Positions 17,074 to 26,925 of a DNA stretch of 64,000 nucleotides are shown here, one piece after another (the stretch's first letter is position 1; each line of letters begins with the position of its first letter). The position numbers and the translations under genes were made by a program. Below the pieces are notes generated by a model. It was not told the origin of the DNA, did not search any database, and saw only the letters and a list, made by a program, of their open reading frames with translations. The stretch is from a virus. Location: positions 1 through 64,000 of IMG/VR virus record IMGVR_UViG_3300021168_000026. One strand, written 5' to 3'.

Positions 17074-17348
17074 GCCTCTGGAGTAAGCTGCGAGGAACGA
17101 GCGAGCAAGCTTTTCAGATTGGCCTCGGTGGGCCTCAATTGGCCAACGACCCCGCGAGCCCTCAGCCGGGGGGAGTTGTCGCCGCGTATGATCCCACTGG
17201 GTCTTTCTACATCCCGATGCGGGCAGCTCCCCCGGTCACGCCTGACGATGTGGTCAACGCGCGGGCGCTCGAAGAAGAGCTCGAGAAGCGCCTCAAACCC
17301 ATTTTAGCTCGACTGAATAAGCCTAAGAGGAAGGGAGTTTACCGATGA
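17070..17348 (+). CDS. Fibre/adapter protein B, paralogue of A
   Basis: 92 residues from a GTGA overlap. It shares the N-terminal module with protein A (MSLWSKLRGTSEQAFQIGLG) and again has RAAPPVTPDDVVNARALEEE, parallel to the RGATPVAAND-YVDSG join, but ends in a basic helix (KRLKPILARLNKPKRKG). A short linker version of the same anchoring module. Confidence 0.65.
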   Translation: MSLWSKLRGTSEQAFQIGLGGPQLANDPASPQPGGVVAAYDPTGSFYIPMRAAPPVTPDDVVNARALEEELEKRLKPILARLNKPKRKGVYR

Positions 17349-18082
17349 GCGACGAGGGTTCGGGCGTCGTCATTGCACGACAGCTCCCACAGCCTTGGAG
17401 CGACGGCAACAACACCTCCTATCCGATTCGCGGAGGCCGCTACCGCGAGGCCTACTCGGTCAGCGTCTACCCCGACTTCAAGGCCTCGGCGGATGAAGGT
17501 AGCTTTTTCACTGGCACCAACCCCACCTTCGGCACTGCGGTAGCTGGCCCCAACGCCGCGGCCTTCTCGGCCACCAGCGCGGTCTTGAGCCTCCTCAATA
17601 GAGCCGGGGCCAACGGCGTCAGGACCTACCTGAGTTACTTGCGCTTGGTGTTGGTAACGATCCCCACGGCTGGCACCAGTTTGGAGTGCGCCGTGACCCT
17701 CGACAGCATCCCCCGGGGAAGTGCCGGCACCCCGATTACTTTGGCCACGGTCAATCTCGACTCGGCGACGCCGGGGCCGGCGACAACAGCGCTTTACAAC
17801 CCGACGGTAGCCGCGGCTTCCAACGGCGCACGCAACATTGCTCGGGCCAAGGTCAAAGCTGCTACGCCCGTCACGGGCGACGAGTATCTGCTCATCTTCG
17901 GCTCGGTTGAGATGGCCGGGGCTCTCGTAGCCTCGGCAGCTACAGCAGGTCGCTACCTAGTCCCTATGCCTCCGGTGATCATCGGGCCGGGTAACACCCA
18001 GAGTGCACTGGTTCACCTATGGAGCCCCGGTAGTTCGGCGGCCCCGACGTTCGAGTTCGAGCTCGGGGTCATCGAGCGCTAA
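17345..18082 (+). CDS. Structural protein, beta-rich (245 aa)
   Basis: Ala/Gly/Thr-rich, no Cys except one, no membrane segment. Strand-forming repeats (YLSYLRLVLVTIPTAG, LVHLWSPGSSAAPTFEFELG). Lies between adapter B and collagen protein 2. Likely an appendage or capsid-associated protein; not recognised. Confidence 0.55.
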   Translation: MSDEGSGVVIARQLPQPWSDGNNTSYPIRGGRYREAYSVSVYPDFKASADEGSFFTGTNPTFGTAVAGPNAAAFSATSAVLSLLNRAGANGVRTYLSYLRLVLVTIPTAGTSLECAVTLDSIPRGSAGTPITLATVNLDSATPGPATTALYNPTVAAASNGARNIARAKVKAATPVTGDEYLLIFGSVEMAGALVASAATAGRYLVPMPPVIIGPGNTQSALVHLWSPGSSAAPTFEFELGVIER

Positions 18083-18198
18083 ATTGAGGCCTCTCAGGCC
18101 CAGGTAGCCAAGCGGCCTACATTGCGCTACGCTCTCTCCTAGCTGACAGGCGGGGCCCCGAAAGCCCCCGACGTCCACCAAGAGAGGCGAGTTCAACC

Positions 18199-18801
18199 AT
18201 GGGCAGCAACGCGGGCCGAGGGGCACTAAACCTCGATAGTTGGGATCTTGCAGCGCTTTTGCAGCGCATGGGGAACATCGTCAGTGGTGGGGCTACCGGC
18301 GCAACTGGGCCGACAGGCCCAACCGGACCGACCGGGCCAACGGGAGTCACCGGTGTAACCGGACCTGCTGGAGTCGGGGCGCCTGTCATCTCGAGCTTCT
18401 TCGCACTCATGCCGGGGGACAACGCCGCGACGGTCGCTGTCGGCGCGCCGGTGCAGTTCCCGCAAAACGGGCCTACGACTGCGCCCCCCGCTGCAACGCG
18501 AGCTACCGCATCGACCTTCACCGTTCCCCTCACCGGGATCTACCGAGTCGCTTGGCAAGTAAGCGTCACGGAGCCTGGCCAGTTGCAGGTTGCCCTCAAC
18601 GGCACCGGTGTCGCGAACACCGTCGCGGGCCGCGCTACTGGTACGAGCCAGATATCCAACAGCGTTCTGGTGAACGTCACGGCCGGGCAGACGGTCAGCA
18701 TCATCAACCCAGTCGGTAACGCGGCGGCTCTTACGATCACCCCCATCGCCGGTGGCGCAAGCGCCGTCAGCGCATGGGTTACGATCGAGAAGTTGAGCTA
18801 A
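18199..18801 (+). CDS. Collagen-like fibre protein 2 with BclA/C1q-type head
   Basis: 200 residues. The anchor [19 protein letters not shown] is identical to that of collagen protein 1. A short collagen stalk (about 32-57) is followed by a ~140-residue head with FFALMPGDNAATVAVG, VQFPQNG, FTVPLTGIYRVAWQVSV and ALNGTGV. That order is very like the BclA C-terminal (C1q/TNF-like) trimer domain. Likely a short trimeric surface spike. Confidence 0.85.
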   Translation: MGSNAGRGALNLDSWDLAALLQRMGNIVSGGATGATGPTGPTGPTGPTGVTGVTGPAGVGAPVISSFFALMPGDNAATVAVGAPVQFPQNGPTTAPPAATRATASTFTVPLTGIYRVAWQVSVTEPGQLQVALNGTGVANTVAGRATGTSQISNSVLVNVTAGQTVSIINPVGNAAALTITPIAGGASAVSAWVTIEKLS

Positions 18802-18804
18802 GCC

Positions 18805-20182
<1,378 letters not shown>

Positions 20183-20197
20183 GCCAAGAGGTCAGAA

Positions 20198-21676
20198 ATG
20201 TTGAAGCGATTGTTACTCGCGGCCCTCGTTATGGGGATCGCGTGCCAGCCGGGGCCGATCACTCTGCTCGATGCCTCGATTGAGGCCACGTTGAGCGATG
20301 TGCAGGTCGCGGCCTGCACCGGGGCCGATGGGTCGTGGCGATGCGCTTTGGCCAAGCCTCACACCCTCAAGGCTGCCCCCCAACCGCTAGTCCCGGCTTC
20401 CTGGAGTGTCGCTACCTGGTTTCTCGACAAGCAAAATGTCAGCGGTACGGCTAGCGATACCAACGATTGTGCGACTTCTACTACAGCGTGTCTCCATTTC
20501 GGGGAGATTGCCCTGCACCGATGGGGTACCTACGCACCCGCATTGCAGCAGACGACTACGATCAACACCTTGAGCGGATGGCTGACGGCTGATCTGGCCG
20601 ACCCATTCAACTGGCTTGGTACTGGCGGTGTCTTGCAGATGTACGCAACTCTAGGGGCGGCCGATACGGTCGGCAGCGGTGTGCTCGCGGGAACTGTTGC
20701 GAAGAACGCGGCCACGAACACTCTCCTCCAGGAGACGCTGATTGCTGGGGCCGCGGCCGGGCAGATGATTCAGAATACGACTCACCCGAGCATCGGGTTC
20801 GTCTTCAACTCGCTTGGCGGTGGCAATTTCGAGATCTCCCAGCCCATGAGTAACGGGGGGGCGCCTAACTTTATCGTTGGGGCGGAAAATAACTCTTGGG
20901 CTGATGGGGATGCGTATACGCTCTTCAACCTGCCTGGGATCAATATAGGCCAGATCAACGCGTCTCGGTCGATTGTAGTCTTCAACTTCCAGAAGAAGGT
21001 TCTCGCGAACTCAAGTAACACTATCGGCGCTGTCATCATACGAAATTCGAATATACTCGGGCCCGCAGGATCATCATCAGTCGCTTTCAACCCAACTCCC
21101 GGCACCGGGTCGACCCTTGCCAACGTAGACGTTAGTGGGTGTAACGTTAGCCAGTCCAACCTGAGCCCTATCGTGAGCCAGTCTGGTGTGGCCACGGGGT
21201 TCAACATTGTAGCCGGAGACTACCGTAACAATGGGAGCGCGGGGGCCTTCCAGGGGGAGGTTGCTATCTCCGGAGATTGGATTTGCGGTGGAGGTGCTAC
21301 TGGGTCGTGTGCCTTGCACGGCGGAAAGGTAACCGCTAATGCGCTTTGGGCGCGCATACCCATGCGTGTCACGGAAGACACTTTGATCTTCTCAGCTGGT
21401 GCCACCTTCGCCGGCAATCAAACCCTCGATATACAGCGGGCAGGTCGAGTAGTGTGGAATAGCGGTAATACAGCTACCGCCACATTCCTACAGACAGCTG
21501 GCACGCCCTTTCTCCTCAATGGAGTCAGTACGGCATGCTCCCTCACAGCGGCTGCCGTATGGGCGTGCGGTGTCACCGTCAACCAAGCCAACCTGGACGC
21601 GGCAGCGGGCGTAGCGGGCTTCGGCGGTAACGCGATCGGTACATTTGGAGCGCGTCTAAACAACGCCGCAAATTAG
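20198..21676 (+). CDS. Beta-helix spike with lipoprotein-type signal
   Basis: 492 residues. Starts MLKRLLLAALVMGIACQPG, a lipobox-like signal (MGIAC). Then ADGSWRCALAKPHT, ATWFLDKQNVSGTASDTNDC (the WxID-N-VxGTASDxN motif of phage tail spikes) and a long Asn/Gly/Ser-rich region that looks like a right-handed beta helix. It resembles a receptor-binding or depolymerase spike. A lipoprotein signal on a spike is unusual and is treated as a finding. Confidence 0.75.
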   Translation: MLKRLLLAALVMGIACQPGPITLLDASIEATLSDVQVAACTGADGSWRCALAKPHTLKAAPQPLVPASWSVATWFLDKQNVSGTASDTNDCATSTTACLHFGEIALHRWGTYAPALQQTTTINTLSGWLTADLADPFNWLGTGGVLQMYATLGAADTVGSGVLAGTVAKNAATNTLLQETLIAGAAAGQMIQNTTHPSIGFVFNSLGGGNFEISQPMSNGGAPNFIVGAENNSWADGDAYTLFNLPGINIGQINASRSIVVFNFQKKVLANSSNTIGAVIIRNSNILGPAGSSSVAFNPTPGTGSTLANVDVSGCNVSQSNLSPIVSQSGVATGFNIVAGDYRNNGSAGAFQGEVAISGDWICGGGATGSCALHGGKVTANALWARIPMRVTEDTLIFSAGATFAGNQTLDIQRAGRVVWNSGNTATATFLQTAGTPFLLNGVSTACSLTAAAVWACGVTVNQANLDAAAGVAGFGGNAIGTFGARLNNAAN

Positions 21677-21679
21677 GGT

Positions 21680-22060
21680 TCAACGGGCCGGGGCCCAGCG
21701 CTCCCAGTCGCTCCTCAGCATCAACACCCCGACGCCCTCCAGCTGCAAATTGGGGTTTCTCGTCTCGCACGCGAGCAACACCAAGCTCGAGTTTGACGGC
21801 TGAGTCTCGCTGGGGTGGCAGCGCTCCGAGTTGATGTAGACGGGCAACCCCGGCGGCTCTACCGGGGCGCAGACCGGCCTAGGCTGGCTCGGGGCGCACC
21901 CGAATAAGGCTAGTAGCCCCAGGATGACGGCCAGCAGGCCGAGGGCTACTAGGCCCCACCAGGGCCCTCGGCAAGGTGCTGGAGAAGCCCTACGACCAGG
22001 TGGAGGCTTTGGTAGCGGCGGCCCGAGGCGGCGGTAGGGGCTCACTGGCAGGCAGCCCAT
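21680..22060 (-). CDS. Pro-rich single-pass membrane protein or lipoprotein
   Basis: 126 residues: Pro/Arg-rich start, hydrophobic segment (GLVALGLLAVILGLLALFGC) ending in Cys, then an extracytoplasmic-looking domain with Pro and Cys. LLALFGC could be a lipobox if translation starts closer to the segment, making it an o-spanin-like lipoprotein. The ATG at 22060 overlaps a 28-residue ORF upstream. Confidence 0.55.
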   Translation of the reverse strand: MGCLPVSPYRRLGPPLPKPPPGRRASPAPCRGPWWGLVALGLLAVILGLLALFGCAPSQPRPVCAPVEPPGLPVYINSERCHPSETQPSNSSLVLLACETRNPNLQLEGVGVLMLRSDWERWAPAR

Positions 22061-22128
22061 AGACTAGTCACTAGCAGGGTCCCCGCGGCGCTGATGAGGA
22101 AGACACCGATGATCTCTAGCACTCTCAT
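22042..22128 (-). CDS. 28-residue membrane peptide
   Basis: ATGA overlap with the upstream gene; sequence MRVLEIIGVFLISAAGTLLV plus a short tail is one transmembrane helix. It overlaps the start of the next gene. Too short for certainty; could be a tiny holin-like peptide or a translational coupler. Confidence 0.4.
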   Translation of the reverse strand: MRVLEIIGVFLISAAGTLLVTSLWAACQ

Positions 22129-22358
22129 TTCTCTTTACCTGGAAGGAGAGACTCGATCGCGGCCCGGCCCTTAGCCGTGAGCAACGCGCGGTCAGCCGAG
22201 CGCCATATGTCGTCTTCCACCAGCCCTTCAGCCTTGAGAGCCTTGATGACCCGGGGGCTGCCTAGGACGACACTACGACCACCCGTCCAAGACTCTAGAC
22301 ACCCCGCCAGGGTATCGCGCATCGCTTTGGTGAGCTTCATTTGAGGGTCACTCGTCAT
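22125..22358 (-). CDS. Winged-helix-like small protein
   Basis: 77 residues with a helix-turn-helix and wing feel: VIKALKAEGLVEDDIW then ALLTAKGRAAIESLL. Similar in pattern to the protein at 6768. Likely a small DNA-binding regulator; no family assigned. Confidence 0.6.
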   Translation of the reverse strand: MTSDPQMKLTKAMRDTLAGCLESWTGGRSVVLGSPRVIKALKAEGLVEDDIWRSADRALLTAKGRAAIESLLPGKEK

Positions 22359-22542
22359 CCCAGAGGTCGCCCTCGACGAAGCCCCCCTGGAGCTCTCCGT
22401 AGAGGATCACTACACCCTTCGGATGTAGCCATCCGATGACCGATTTGTTGTCATCCCAAACAGGTAATAGTTTTACCTGATAGAGATCTTGTTCGGTCAA
22501 GACCACAGTGTCGTCAAGCACGCAGTCGCGGAAATGAGGCAT
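22348..22542 (-). CDS. Hypothetical protein (64 aa)
   Basis: Acidic, beta-rich small protein (LPVWDDNKSVIGWLHPKG). Overlaps the downstream gene by 11 nt. Not recognised. Confidence 0.55.
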   Translation of the reverse strand: MPHFRDCVLDDTVVLTEQDLYQVKLLPVWDDNKSVIGWLHPKGVVILYGELQGGFVEGDLWDDE

Positions 22543-22848
22543 TTAGTCGATCTGTGTGACTTCCTGCTCGGCACGGCCGCGGAAGTAGTAGAGATCCCCG
22601 CGGGATACGACCTTGAGCACGTCGCCACCGTGACCGAAGGGGCCCTTGCCGGCGTAGTCAGAGATCGCCTTCACCGCATCGCTCCGGGCTGCGATTGCGG
22701 TGTCGACGCCCTTCTTGGCCTCGGCCACGGCCTCGTCAGCGCGGGCGTAGGCCTTGAAGAGCTCGACGAGCTTCTTCTTGCTCACTTCCCGAACCTCAGT
22801 GGGTTGCTCGACCTCGGTAGCACCAGAACCATTCTTCTTGGTCTTCAT
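22543..22848 (-). CDS. Hypothetical helical protein (101 aa)
   Basis: Helical central part (KKKLVELFKAYARADEAVAE) and a small C-terminal beta segment (VLKVVSRGDLYYFRGR). It precedes the next minus gene without a gap. It follows the nuclease gene in the same direction, so it may belong to the recombination group. Unknown function. Confidence 0.6.
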   Translation of the reverse strand: MKTKKNGSGATEVEQPTEVREVSKKKLVELFKAYARADEAVAEAKKGVDTAIAARSDAVKAISDYAGKGPFGHGGDVLKVVSRGDLYYFRGRAEQEVTQID

Positions 22849-22870
22849 TTGATGATCTCCCTATTCAAGG

Positions 22871-24070
22871 TCAGTCCTTGATTGCTCGTAATTCTAATCG
22901 CTCCGAGGACTCTACGCAACCCAGTTTTTCGAGTCTAGCGATTTCTCTCCCACCTTTCACTTCACCTAAAGCCCTCTTGATACTCGCTTGAGACAAATTG
23001 GTGTAGCTCCGGGAGACTAACCCTACAAACTGCCCGTCAGGTCTCGGTATGGGCCCTGATTTCTCTACCAAACTGCGAATCTCTTCCCTCAACATATCGG
23101 CCAGCCGATTGAACTGTTTCTCGTAGGCCTGGAGTTTTTGGTGCATGGCCCCGGCCTTCTCAAGAGTGAGAGCGCCCCGGGGCCGGCCAAGATCATCGAG
23201 AGCGGTCGTTTGCGTAGGGCAGATGGCGAAGCCGGGGCATTGGCCGCAATGGCCGTTGGGGTTGAGGTAGCTGCCGCCAATCTTAGCGTAGGCTTCTTGT
23301 AGCTCTCTCGCAAAATACATGAGGGCTTGCTCAGAGAGCTCCAAAGCCAACACCTCGGGAGGAGTGTCAACTTGGGCGGTGAAGAACCCGATGATGATTC
23401 GGTCAGCCTGATAGAGACTCTTCGCAGCCAAGGCCAACGAAAGGAGTTGGCCCGACTCAGCAACGCTGGGGATGTCATAGCCCGTCTTATGGTCCAGGAC
23501 TAGGCAAGCTCTTTGATTGAGCGCTAGACCAGAATTATAGCTAGCTAGACTTAGAAGATCGACGGTACCGGGGTGTTGCCAACGAGTCACTTGGTAATGG
23601 TGGCTCTCGTCGTGCGGCGGTATCGCTATCCCACAGCCTCTCGCGAGGTCATAGGCCATCGGAACCTCTACCCGCAAATCACGAGTGAAGTCGAGGCCGA
23701 ACTCATTGGACTTGAGCCACTTCCAGAGAATAGGCGCCGCTTGCCATAATCTATTTTGGAGTTTCGTTGGGTCGACTCCCCATTTGGCGGCTAACTTACG
23801 AGTGGCTCCATAGGTTTTTTTCGTCAAAGACGCCGCTATCCCCTCGTGGAAGGCGCTCCCGAAGAGAGCCGGTTCACCGACTTCCTCAGCTGGAACCTCT
23901 TTGCCTACCCACCACTGGCAGCGTAAGAGCAGATCAGTCTTAGAAGCTGTAGCTTGCAATACCCGCAGCTTGGGCTTCTCCGGCTTAGCTAACTCTTTGG
24001 ATAGCTCTTTGGACAACGAGGCTATGCGTGCCTTCTTGTCGGGCAGTAGCCGCAGATGTCTCTTAGCCAC
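22871..24070 (-). CDS. PD-(D/E)XK nuclease with Fe-S cluster motif (Cas4/RecB-like)
   Basis: About 399 residues. LRCQWW carries the first Cys and HCGQCPGFAICPT the other three of an AddB/Cas4-type 4Fe-4S cluster. The nuclease core shows LFGSAFHEGIAA, CLVLDHKTGY (D...xK) and SGQLLSLALA. Such enzymes process DNA ends in recombination and, in phages, pair with Sak4-type ATPases, as here (27362). The start is uncertain: TTG at 24076 or GTG at 24070; GTG is used. Confidence 0.8.
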   Translation of the reverse strand: MAKRHLRLLPDKKARIASLSKELSKELAKPEKPKLRVLQATASKTDLLLRCQWWVGKEVPAEEVGEPALFGSAFHEGIAASLTKKTYGATRKLAAKWGVDPTKLQNRLWQAAPILWKWLKSNEFGLDFTRDLRVEVPMAYDLARGCGIAIPPHDESHHYQVTRWQHPGTVDLLSLASYNSGLALNQRACLVLDHKTGYDIPSVAESGQLLSLALAAKSLYQADRIIIGFFTAQVDTPPEVLALELSEQALMYFARELQEAYAKIGGSYLNPNGHCGQCPGFAICPTQTTALDDLGRPRGALTLEKAGAMHQKLQAYEKQFNRLADMLREEIRSLVEKSGPIPRPDGQFVGLVSRSYTNLSQASIKRALGEVKGGREIARLEKLGCVESSERLELRAIKD

Positions 24071-24152
24071 GGCCAACTATATTCCAGAGCCTTTGAGCCG
24101 CCCGGCGCGCCCGCCTGACGAGCCTGCGGATCCTTCTTCGTCTCCACCTCAT
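24063..24152 (-). CDS. Arg-rich 29-residue peptide (tentative)
   Basis: ORF from ATG 24152 to TAA at 24063-24065, overlapping the nuclease start. It is an arginine-rich helix (MRWRRRRIRRLVRRARRAAQ). It may be a coupler peptide or not be translated at all. Confidence 0.25.
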   Translation of the reverse strand: MRWRRRRIRRLVRRARRAAQRLWNIVGRG

Positions 24153-24174
24153 AGCTTTATCTCCCTGCCTATGA

Positions 24175-24384
24175 TCATTTGACTGGTAAGTGCCTCAAAT
24201 AGCCCTTGCCTGTTCGCTCGGCGTAGAACTCTTCCCCCGAATCCTCATCGAGGAGGAGCGCTCCACCGTTCTCTAGCGCCCGAAGAAAAGTTGCGTTAGT
24301 CGTTCCCACAAATTGGGCGGCATCAGCCCCCCGCTTTCGCCTGAAGATGTCGACTTTGACGAGTGGCCTGTAGAGTCGAGGCAT
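24175..24384 (-). CDS. Hypothetical protein (69 aa)
   Basis: Basic, with VDIFRRKRGADAAQFVG and a C-terminal YLRHLPVK. Overlaps the upstream gene by 112 nt in another frame, which is long for this genome. GGAGAG lies 10 nt before its ATG. Either a real overlapping gene or a shadow; codon usage by eye does not decide. Confidence 0.45.
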   Translation of the reverse strand: MPRLYRPLVKVDIFRRKRGADAAQFVGTTNATFLRALENGGALLLDEDSGEEFYAERTGKGYLRHLPVK

Positions 24385-24560
24385 TCGAGGAATCTCTCTC
24401 CCGCAGAGGTTATCTCAAACCATACCGCGCCCTCGGCGGCGCGCTGAAAAACCCGAATGAGGCCGGCTCGTGCGAGCTCTTCGCCGAAAGAGGGGGCCAT
24501 CGTTGCTCGGCCTTCCCGAAAGGCTGCTTTCAGGGCTAGTATTGCTTTGGCCGAGATCAT
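24273..24560 (-). CDS. Winged-helix-like protein (95 aa)
   Basis: First 60 residues look like a winged helix (AILALKAAFREG, GEELARAGLIRVFQR, WFEITSAGERFLE). ATG overlaps the stop of the RHH gene upstream. The Ser-rich tail reads through the overlap with the 69-residue gene. Probable DNA-binding regulator. Confidence 0.6.
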   Translation of the reverse strand: MISAKAILALKAAFREGRATMAPSFGEELARAGLIRVFQRAAEGAVWFEITSAGERFLECLDSTGHSSKSTSSGESGGLMPPNLWERLTQLFFGR

Positions 24561-24751
24561 CAGGCAGCCTTCTTGACCTTGCGCGGGCTATTCATGTGGC
24601 ATTGCAGCGCAGCGCGGAGGTAAGCGCTGAAGGTCAACCCCGCGGCCTTGGCTGCCTTGCGGGCCTCGGCTTCGATGGGCTGGGGGAGCCTGATGCAAAT
24701 CGGGGAGGGCTGCTTCTTGGGGGTATGGGGGGATTTCTTGGGCTTGGCCAT
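24560..24751 (-). CDS. Ribbon-helix-helix-like DNA-binding protein
   Basis: 63 residues. After a Lys/Pro-rich start, PSPICIRLPQPIEAEARKAA forms the beta strand and first helix, and GLTFSAYLRAALQCHM the second helix of a CopG/Arc-type RHH fold. It is first in the minus block and faces the replication operon across 157 bp, so it is a good candidate repressor of that divergent promoter region (inference). Confidence 0.75.
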   Translation of the reverse strand: MAKPKKSPHTPKKQPSPICIRLPQPIEAEARKAAKAAGLTFSAYLRAALQCHMNSPRKVKKAA

Positions 24752-24908
24752 GGCTTAGCTCTGCTGGGGAGGTTAGGGTCTAGCTGCAAGGGGCTACCAG
24801 AATCGCGCCAGCGCCCTTGGCCACTTGCAGCCAGGCCTAGAGAGTAATACGATGTCTGTCCTTGCGCAAGGGGCGCGCAACCTCCATCAAGGGCCAAAGG
24901 GAGATTGA
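24752..24908. promoter_or_regulatory. Divergent intergenic region before replication genes
   Basis: 157 bp between the RHH gene and the VapE gene. On the + strand TTGCAG (24825-24830) and TACGAT (24848-24853) are 17 nt apart and form a plausible sigma70-type pair; TAATAC just inside is an alternative -10. GGGAGA at 24899-24904 is the ribosome site of the VapE gene. Confidence 0.4.
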
Positions 24909-26282
24909 ATGGCGAAACCTGAACGATCAGGGTGGTACCGTCTGCTCTTGCGTGGACCCAAGGGTGGGCTCAAGCAGTGCTTAGCGAACGCCGTCACAAT
25001 CCTGTCTCATGATGTGGTCTGGAGTGGGGTGCTCGCCTACGATGAGTTTGCGAACGGTCCCATCACCCTCAAGGAGCCGCGGTGGCACCCGGACGACAAG
25101 CCTGAGGGGTGCAAGCCGGGGCCCTGGACCGATGCCGATGACCTAAGGCTCTGTACGTGGTTCGCTCGGAGCCACAAGCTGACGATTACCCCCCGGACGG
25201 CCGGGGAAGCCGTCTGCATAGTAGCTGGTAAGAAAAGAGTACACCCAGTCAGAGACTGGCTCAAGTCACTCAAATGGGATGGTAAGAAAAGACTTGACGA
25301 TTGGCTCATTCGTCTAGGCGGCGCCGAAGATTCATCTTACACCCGCGCTGTCTCAGCGAATTGGATGATTTCAGCTGTAGCTAGAATATTTGAGCCTGGG
25401 TGTCAGGCCGACCACGCGTTGATTTTGGAGGGAGCCCAAGGCGTAGGTAAATCCTCTTTACTTAGAATACTTGGAGGGGATGAGTGGTTCCTCGAGATGA
25501 GTGCCGATCTCTCTAACAAGGATGCGGAGCAAGACCTGTGGTGCAAGTGGATCGTCGAGCTCTCTGAGTTAGATTCTCTGAGCAGATCAGAGGTCACTCA
25601 AGCCAAGGGCTTCATCACCAAGCGTACCCCCCGATTTAGGGCCAGCTATGACCGGCGCTCCGGCAATTACCTGAGGCAGTGCGTCTTCGGGGGGACCACC
25701 AACGCGCGCCAGTACCTGAAGGACGACTCCGGAGCGAGAAGGTTCTGGCCGATCTTGATCCCCCGGGCCGTCAACCTCGCTGCACTGAGGAAGGAACGAG
25801 ACCAACTCTGGGCCGAGTCCACCCATCGGTATCAGGCCGGTGAGGAGTGGCACTTCAAGGACCCGGCTCTCATCAAGGCCGCCGCGGAAGTTGCCGAGGA
25901 GCGGAGGCAGCAGGATCCGTGGGAAGAACCGGTACGGCGATGGCTCACGAACCCGAATCGAGTACGGACGGGGGTGACGACGCACCAATGTTTGGTGGAC
26001 TGTCTCGGCTTCGAAACGAACCGCCTCGACAGGCGCGAAGAGATAAGAATCGGCTCGGTTTTGCGTGTTCTCAATTGGGAGCGGAGAAGGGAACGGCTCC
26101 CCTCAGGGGGCCTCGGCTACATTTACCGTCCCAAAGAAGACAGGCCGAACATCGGGAACAGTAGGGTACAGAAGGGAACACGGGACCTCGGGAAATTGGC
26201 TCTTGTTCCTAATGTTCCTAATGTTCCCATGCCTACGGGTGTATATAGAAAGCGTAAGCCCAAGGGGCCTAGGGGTGCATGA
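24909..26282 (+). CDS. VapE/VirE-type replicative helicase or primase-helicase ATPase
   Basis: 457 residues. A typical VapE pattern: ADDLRLCTWF, VRDWLKSLKWDGKKRLDDWL, Walker A EGAQGVGKSS, then KWIVELSELDSL, KGFITKRTPRFRASYDRR and GGTTNARQYLKDDSGARRFW, the conserved P-loop core of the virulence-associated E family. In phages and islands these act in replication initiation. The N-terminal primase-like part is short here. It starts the + replication block; GGGAGA precedes its ATG. Confidence 0.85.
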   Translation: MAKPERSGWYRLLLRGPKGGLKQCLANAVTILSHDVVWSGVLAYDEFANGPITLKEPRWHPDDKPEGCKPGPWTDADDLRLCTWFARSHKLTITPRTAGEAVCIVAGKKRVHPVRDWLKSLKWDGKKRLDDWLIRLGGAEDSSYTRAVSANWMISAVARIFEPGCQADHALILEGAQGVGKSSLLRILGGDEWFLEMSADLSNKDAEQDLWCKWIVELSELDSLSRSEVTQAKGFITKRTPRFRASYDRRSGNYLRQCVFGGTTNARQYLKDDSGARRFWPILIPRAVNLAALRKERDQLWAESTHRYQAGEEWHFKDPALIKAAAEVAEERRQQDPWEEPVRRWLTNPNRVRTGVTTHQCLVDCLGFETNRLDRREEIRIGSVLRVLNWERRRERLPSGGLGYIYRPKEDRPNIGNSRVQKGTRDLGKLALVPNVPNVPMPTGVYRKRKPKGPRGA

Positions 26283-26311
26283 TCTATGTTTCTGGCGGGA
26301 GGTCGATTTAG

Positions 26312-26659
26312 ATGGGTACAATAGGAACAATTCAAAAACGCCGAGAAAAACGGGGGTCGTGTTCCTATCATGGCAGCCTCAACAGGCAGTGTCGGGTAGG
26401 TTCTAGCCCGATCCACGGCGTGGGTGTCTTCGCAATACGCTTGATTTACGCAGGAGAACGGATTTCTCCGCCTCCGGGATGGCGCGGCTTCAATCACTCG
26501 TGCGATAGGAACGTCCGTCGACGTAGCCGGTGGCAACAAATGCCAACAGCGATGCGTGATGTCCAGGTTGGTGAAGAGCTGACAGTTTCTTACTGTGAGT
26601 TTGATCCTGACCCCGATCTTTGGATCTTGAAGATATGCAATTGTGAGGTGTGTCGATGA
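26312..26659 (+). CDS. Compact SET-domain (protein lysine methyltransferase-like) protein
   Basis: 115 residues. SPIHGVGVFAIRLIYAGERI is the SET-N SAM-binding strand pair, FNHSCDRNV the SET-C NHSCxxN motif, VGEELTVSYC the GEEL-Y motif, and CNCEVC a post-SET-like Cys cluster. The SET-I insert between GERI and NHSC is almost absent, giving a size near chlorella virus vSET (119 aa). SET proteins are rare in bacteriophages. Target unknown. Confidence 0.75.
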   Translation: MGTIGTIQKRREKRGSCSYHGSLNRQCRVGSSPIHGVGVFAIRLIYAGERISPPPGWRGFNHSCDRNVRRRSRWQQMPTAMRDVQVGEELTVSYCEFDPDPDLWILKICNCEVCR

Positions 26660-26925
26660 TCATGAGGTGTACCGTGTGCGGAGACCCGGTCGAAAAAGGT
26701 CGGTTCTGTGCTCTACATTGGAGGCGCGTCATCAAAGCTTTCAAACGCGGGCTCCACCTAGCGGCGCGAGAAGCCATCGCTCGAGAAACAGATAGTTGGG
26801 GCGTCCACTGGCTATGCGAGCCTTTAGACCCCAGGTATGAGCTCACGCGATGGAACTGCGGCGTCTATCACCAGCGGTATCTGAATGCGAAGGGTAGAGG
26901 CCGTTACAGGAGGCGGGAATCATGA
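26656..26925 (+). CDS. Small Cys/His protein
   Basis: 89 residues from ATG 26656, which overlaps the SET gene stop (GTG 26650 is an alternative). RCTVCGDPVEKGRFCALHW is a zinc-knuckle start (CxxC...CxxH), followed by a basic helix and a C-terminal YLNAKGRGRYRRRES. Possibly nucleic-acid binding. Confidence 0.6.
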   Translation: MIMRCTVCGDPVEKGRFCALHWRRVIKAFKRGLHLAAREAIARETDSWGVHWLCEPLDPRYELTRWNCGVYHQRYLNAKGRGRYRRRES

